64,000 nt of DNA from Phytophthora hibernalis (taxonomy: Eukaryota; Oomycota; Peronosporomycetes; Peronosporales; Peronosporaceae), in NCBI GenBank assembly GCA_012656075.1, contig JAAKBF010000101.1:116001-180000 (forward strand), given 5' to 3'. A program made the translations under genes and the position numbers. Below, piece by piece: positions 60,991 to 64,000 of this stretch. The notes beneath the pieces were generated by a model, which saw only the letters and a list, made by a program, of their open reading frames with translations, was not told the origin of the DNA and made no database searches. Each line of letters opens with the position of its first letter. Within the stretch, counting starts at the first letter, position 1.

Positions 60991-61188
60991 AGGCGCTGCT
61001 TGTGCATGTATAGTAGCTTTTCCAGGACCTATTAATACGCTGACTGAAAATGAAAGCAGGAAGCTCAAGACATCCGAGCCCAGTATAGGTGTAGCGGAGA
61101 AATCTCCGATCTCCCGAATTCACCAGGAACGCTAATCGCTTACGCTCTCAATCTGCACACCAAGGAGCACGTGAAAACAAGCTCTTTA

Positions 61189-62047
61189 GGGGTGTTTCAT
61201 TCGGGGCAGGTTATCTGAGGCAACTTTTACTCTCAAAGTTTATACAAAGGTTTGTTTATGCATTGCTACCGGTAATATATTAGAAGGCCGACCACACTAA
61301 GGCTACACCAAAACCGCCAATCCTATCGATTGCGATGAAGCGAGGCAGCCCCAGCGCAACCAGAACGAGCTCGGCGACGAGGCTTAGACTGGTCAAGCAA
61401 CAAAGTCCACTCGAACGACGTGATTGCGTCGAACTGCGAGGTCAGCGCGCAAGTGAGCGACGCCAGTGACGAGGGGGACAAGCAGCGATGGAGACGGCGC
61501 AGGCGGCTGGACTACGGTTGGCCAAGGAGTACCAGGGCAAGATCACGGTCCAGGAGACGGGCGGCACGGATACAGGACGAGATCAAGGAAGCGTCGAGGG
61601 CAGTGTGTGCCAGGTTGCAGAGGGCTGCGCTTGAAGTCATGGGCAAGCCCTGAAAGAAGACGGCGGCCGCCGACGCAGCGTTCGAGCTCGACGGGCAAAT
61701 TTCTCACGGGCCACCGTCTGCCCATGCCCAGAGTCCTGCTGGAGACGACCGTCTCGGCGGCCAAGGGCGATTCGCTGCTGCGCTGGGACCTGTGGTGGAG
61801 CTGGATACAAAGCGCTCCCCCGTTTGCTCGTGGCACGAGTCGTACCCCCGCCAGTCATTTAGTGTAGCCACATTGATAACCCCTTCAATACCGATATATA
61901 TGGTTCTAGTAATGTGCATAGGAGATTAACTGTCAGAGTTACCTCAGCTGCCCTGAGTTCAAAGTCAGGGCAACTGGGGTAGATTTTAGGCGATTCTGAT
62001 TGGCTTAGAAGTTGCCCCAGTTAACCTGCCCCGAATGAAACACCCCC
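61189..62047. mobile_element. PIF/Harbinger-like non-autonomous element, 859 bp
   Basis: The left end GGGGTGTTTCATTCGGGGCAGGTTA (61189-61213) and the right end TAACCTGCCCCGAATGAAACACCCC form near-perfect inverted repeats of about 40 bp, and both ends are flanked by TTA (61186-61188 and 62048-62050). GGG termini with TTA duplication are characteristic of PIF/Harbinger elements. The interior (61330-61860) is GC-rich and may hold a broken reading frame that I cannot identify. Confidence 0.8.
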
Positions 62048-62050
62048 TTA

Positions 62051-63902
62051 CCAGATAGTTGTTGCGAAGGTATAATTATTACCACTGACCTCAAATACAT
62101 CAACATTTTCCAATCGGCCCATATTTAAGTAACTAAGGTTATATAGGACCAAGGATCTCTCATTGAGAAGCCCCGTTGCGCGTTAGGCGTGCAAACGAGG
62201 AGAGAGGGATGTTCTATTCTCCAACTTCAGTCCCGCTTCCTGCCAGTGAAGATGCACACAAGAGCTGAAGCGTTGTTCGAAGTATTTCTCCAGTCGGCGA
62301 TTGACCACGAAGACCTCGGCGTTCAGGCGTGGGTAAGAGAGTTATTGCAATTTGTGCTGGAATTCTCTTTGAACGGCATTCTTGCAACAAGTTGCGCTGT
62401 CAAGTGCTGGAGTAGCACTGCAGCTCATGCTGCTGGAGAAGACAAACTCGAGTAAAAGCTACTTAAGTATAACACGAGAATTGGCCAACTGAATGACGCC
62501 AGTTGGGAAAACGTTTATGTATTTGTGGTCGGTGGTGATAACGTTATTATTTTAATTAAAATATTAAAACATGTAGTGCTTCGGAACACAGTTCATTATT
62601 TTAATAATTTTAAAATACATGTACACGAGAACTTAATAATGCCGCGAAACTGGCACTCATTCTTTGTAGGTGAATCGAAGCGCCAATGATCCGGGGACGC
62701 AGTGCGGCCAAAGTGACTCGGACAACTTCTCTCGGAGCTTTTAATAGATTGACAAGCAGGCAATGCACAGGTATTGCATGTACTTCGAAGTATACATGTT
62801 GAACATGCAAATGTACATTATGAGCTTATCGTTTGAGCGACGCTCAATGAGCGTCCCTTCAGCGCTTTAAGCGAAGACCAGGACGGTTTCCTCTGCGACC
62901 TTTGTTGTATTCCAGCCAGTTCTCGTTGCAGCAAATCCGATCCACCGAGGGCAATTGCCTTCAATGCGTCACGATGATCCTATGCTCCGGCTCGTGGATC
63001 GCCTCGTCCCGTTTAACATGCCTCCAAGCTTTCTTTCCCCTTACAACCGCCGGAACAACGAGGCAACACGGTGGCAGATCGCTGGCTGTGCCGCAAAAGC
63101 TTGGAGCGCAACATTTTACGGGCCGCCCGCCTCACATTCGTGCACTCCATTTCTCAGCGGTTCGTTCACGTCGTGCGTTGGTAACCGAGCTTGTGTATAG
63201 CGACGGCCGGCGGTGCTGGTGGTGGAGGCGACGGACCTAACCACTTGGAGTCTGAGAGCCGTTTAAGCGACGACGGGAAGAGGAGGCTGCTGCCGTCTGG
63301 CGAACGGCACATGATGTGACGGGGAGATTGGTTGCAAGGGCTGTGGGCAGAGAGCAGGGCGGGGTCGCAACGCACACGGAACGCTGGATTGTATGGCCGG
63401 GAGGTGGTGGGATCCTCATTCTGCAATTCCCCGACTGTCACCGACGCCGCGCACTTCTCCAAGTTCGCTGCCGTCCGTTTCCCGTCGAGAGACCAGCCAG
63501 AGCCTACTTCTACTGACCAAGCACGTCGACGAAGCTTCGGGCTCCGCACCAGACACATCCAAAATGGCTGGGGTCGCATGGAACTCGTACATGTCCATGG
63601 CGACGCCCACCGACGTCAAGAACTACACGAGACGATGCGGCAATCGATTCAGCGGGCAAAAGTAGCCCTAGCCCGATGTCGAGGTCGACCCTCCATGTCC
63701 CGTGGATCGCACAAAAAAATATCTTGATTTACTAGAAGAATCGTGATTTTATGGGTGGTCGTACATAGTCAAAATGCTATAAATGACGTGACCCACACGG
63801 CAGAGCCCGTCCACACACACCCTACGGTACCTGTCTGACCCTCAGAGACGAAAAAATAGTGTCCCGGTCCCTTAAAACCATACAGTATCATAAATCATAC
63901 CA
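62051..63902. other. Unassigned region
   Basis: No gene is supported. An 88-codon frame at 62189-62455, AT-rich inverted words near 62560-62630, and three overlapping plus-strand frames at 62902-63727 (one with 'SAPDTSKMAGVAWNSYMSM') are present, none with a recognised family. Confidence 0.4.
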
Positions 63903-64000
63903 AGAAGTAGACAACACCCGGACTTCCCCGGTGGTCACCCACCCGAGCACTACCCGAGCTTGAGGCTGCTTAACTTCGCAGAGCGAGCGGGATACGGTGA
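63903..64000 (-). rRNA. 5S ribosomal RNA gene, 3' part
   Basis: On the minus strand the sequence reads ...CTGCGAAGTTAAGCAGCC..., then GGGTAGTGCTCGGGTGGGTGACC and a GGGGAAGTCCGGGTG block. These are the conserved GAAGTTAAGC loop, the internal control region and helix IV/V of eukaryotic 5S rRNA. The 5' 20 or so bases lie beyond the right edge. It may belong to a dispersed or tandem 5S array; a 5S-derived repeat cannot be excluded. Confidence 0.8.

Overview
The window looks like a repeat-rich nuclear contig of an oomycete, most likely a Phytophthora-type peronosporalean. This is inferred from the content: a copia and a gypsy LTR element, a Mutator-like transposase joined to a Ulp1-type protease, two SHAQKYF-like MYB/SANT genes, a peptide-N-glycosidase A family gene, a giant PA14/filamin/FN3 protein, a 5S rRNA gene, and a captured Polinton-like virus capsid module.

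Layout. (1) 1-26015, plus strand: one enormous coding region, cut off at its 5' end by the window edge, about 8,670 codons. It reads through roughly 28 frame switches and ends at a TAA. Nearly all switches behave as loss of one base in a short homopolymer, and I see no nonsense codon upstream of a switch, so I read it as a living gene with consensus indel errors. (2) 26397-30583: a decayed MULE transposase with SWIM finger, three GT-AG introns and a 3' Ulp1-like protease region. (3) 31330-39310: gene-poor DNA holding a TA-flanked MITE, a 1.8-kb piggyBac-like TTAA element, a gypsy LTR fragment and a 23-bp tandem repeat. (4) 39316-44839: a complete but mutated copia element with 384/385-bp LTRs and a GAAGC target duplication. 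(5) 45050-47560: a second, FAR1-like MULE remnant on the minus strand and a 269-bp MITE. (6) 48037-50559: two MYB/SANT paralogues on the minus strand, one intact and one lacking a start. (7) 51323-53188: a PNGase A-like gene. (8) 53840-58105: a Polinton-like virus (PLV) morphogenesis module: small zinc-finger ORFs, an FGKxKG-motif protein, major capsid protein, adenovirus-type cysteine protease, a pVI-like minor capsid protein and the C-terminal part of a penton protein. (9) 58106-61020: gypsy debris, with a 1,013-bp LTR, primer-binding site and broken gag, truncating the penton gene. (10) 61189-62047: a PIF/Harbinger-like element with TTA target duplication. (11) 63903-64000: the 3' part of a 5S rRNA gene on the minus strand.

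How things fit together. Host genes (giant protein, MYB, PNGase A) sit as islands between transposons. The virus module has the logic of a capsid cassette: the protease and capsid genes diverge from an 80-bp spacer, and the pVI-like protein carries a sequence fitting the adenovirus protease consensus. The most unusual observation is that all three in-frame stops inside the two capsid genes are TAG, while the far ends of the same frames are TAA and TGA.
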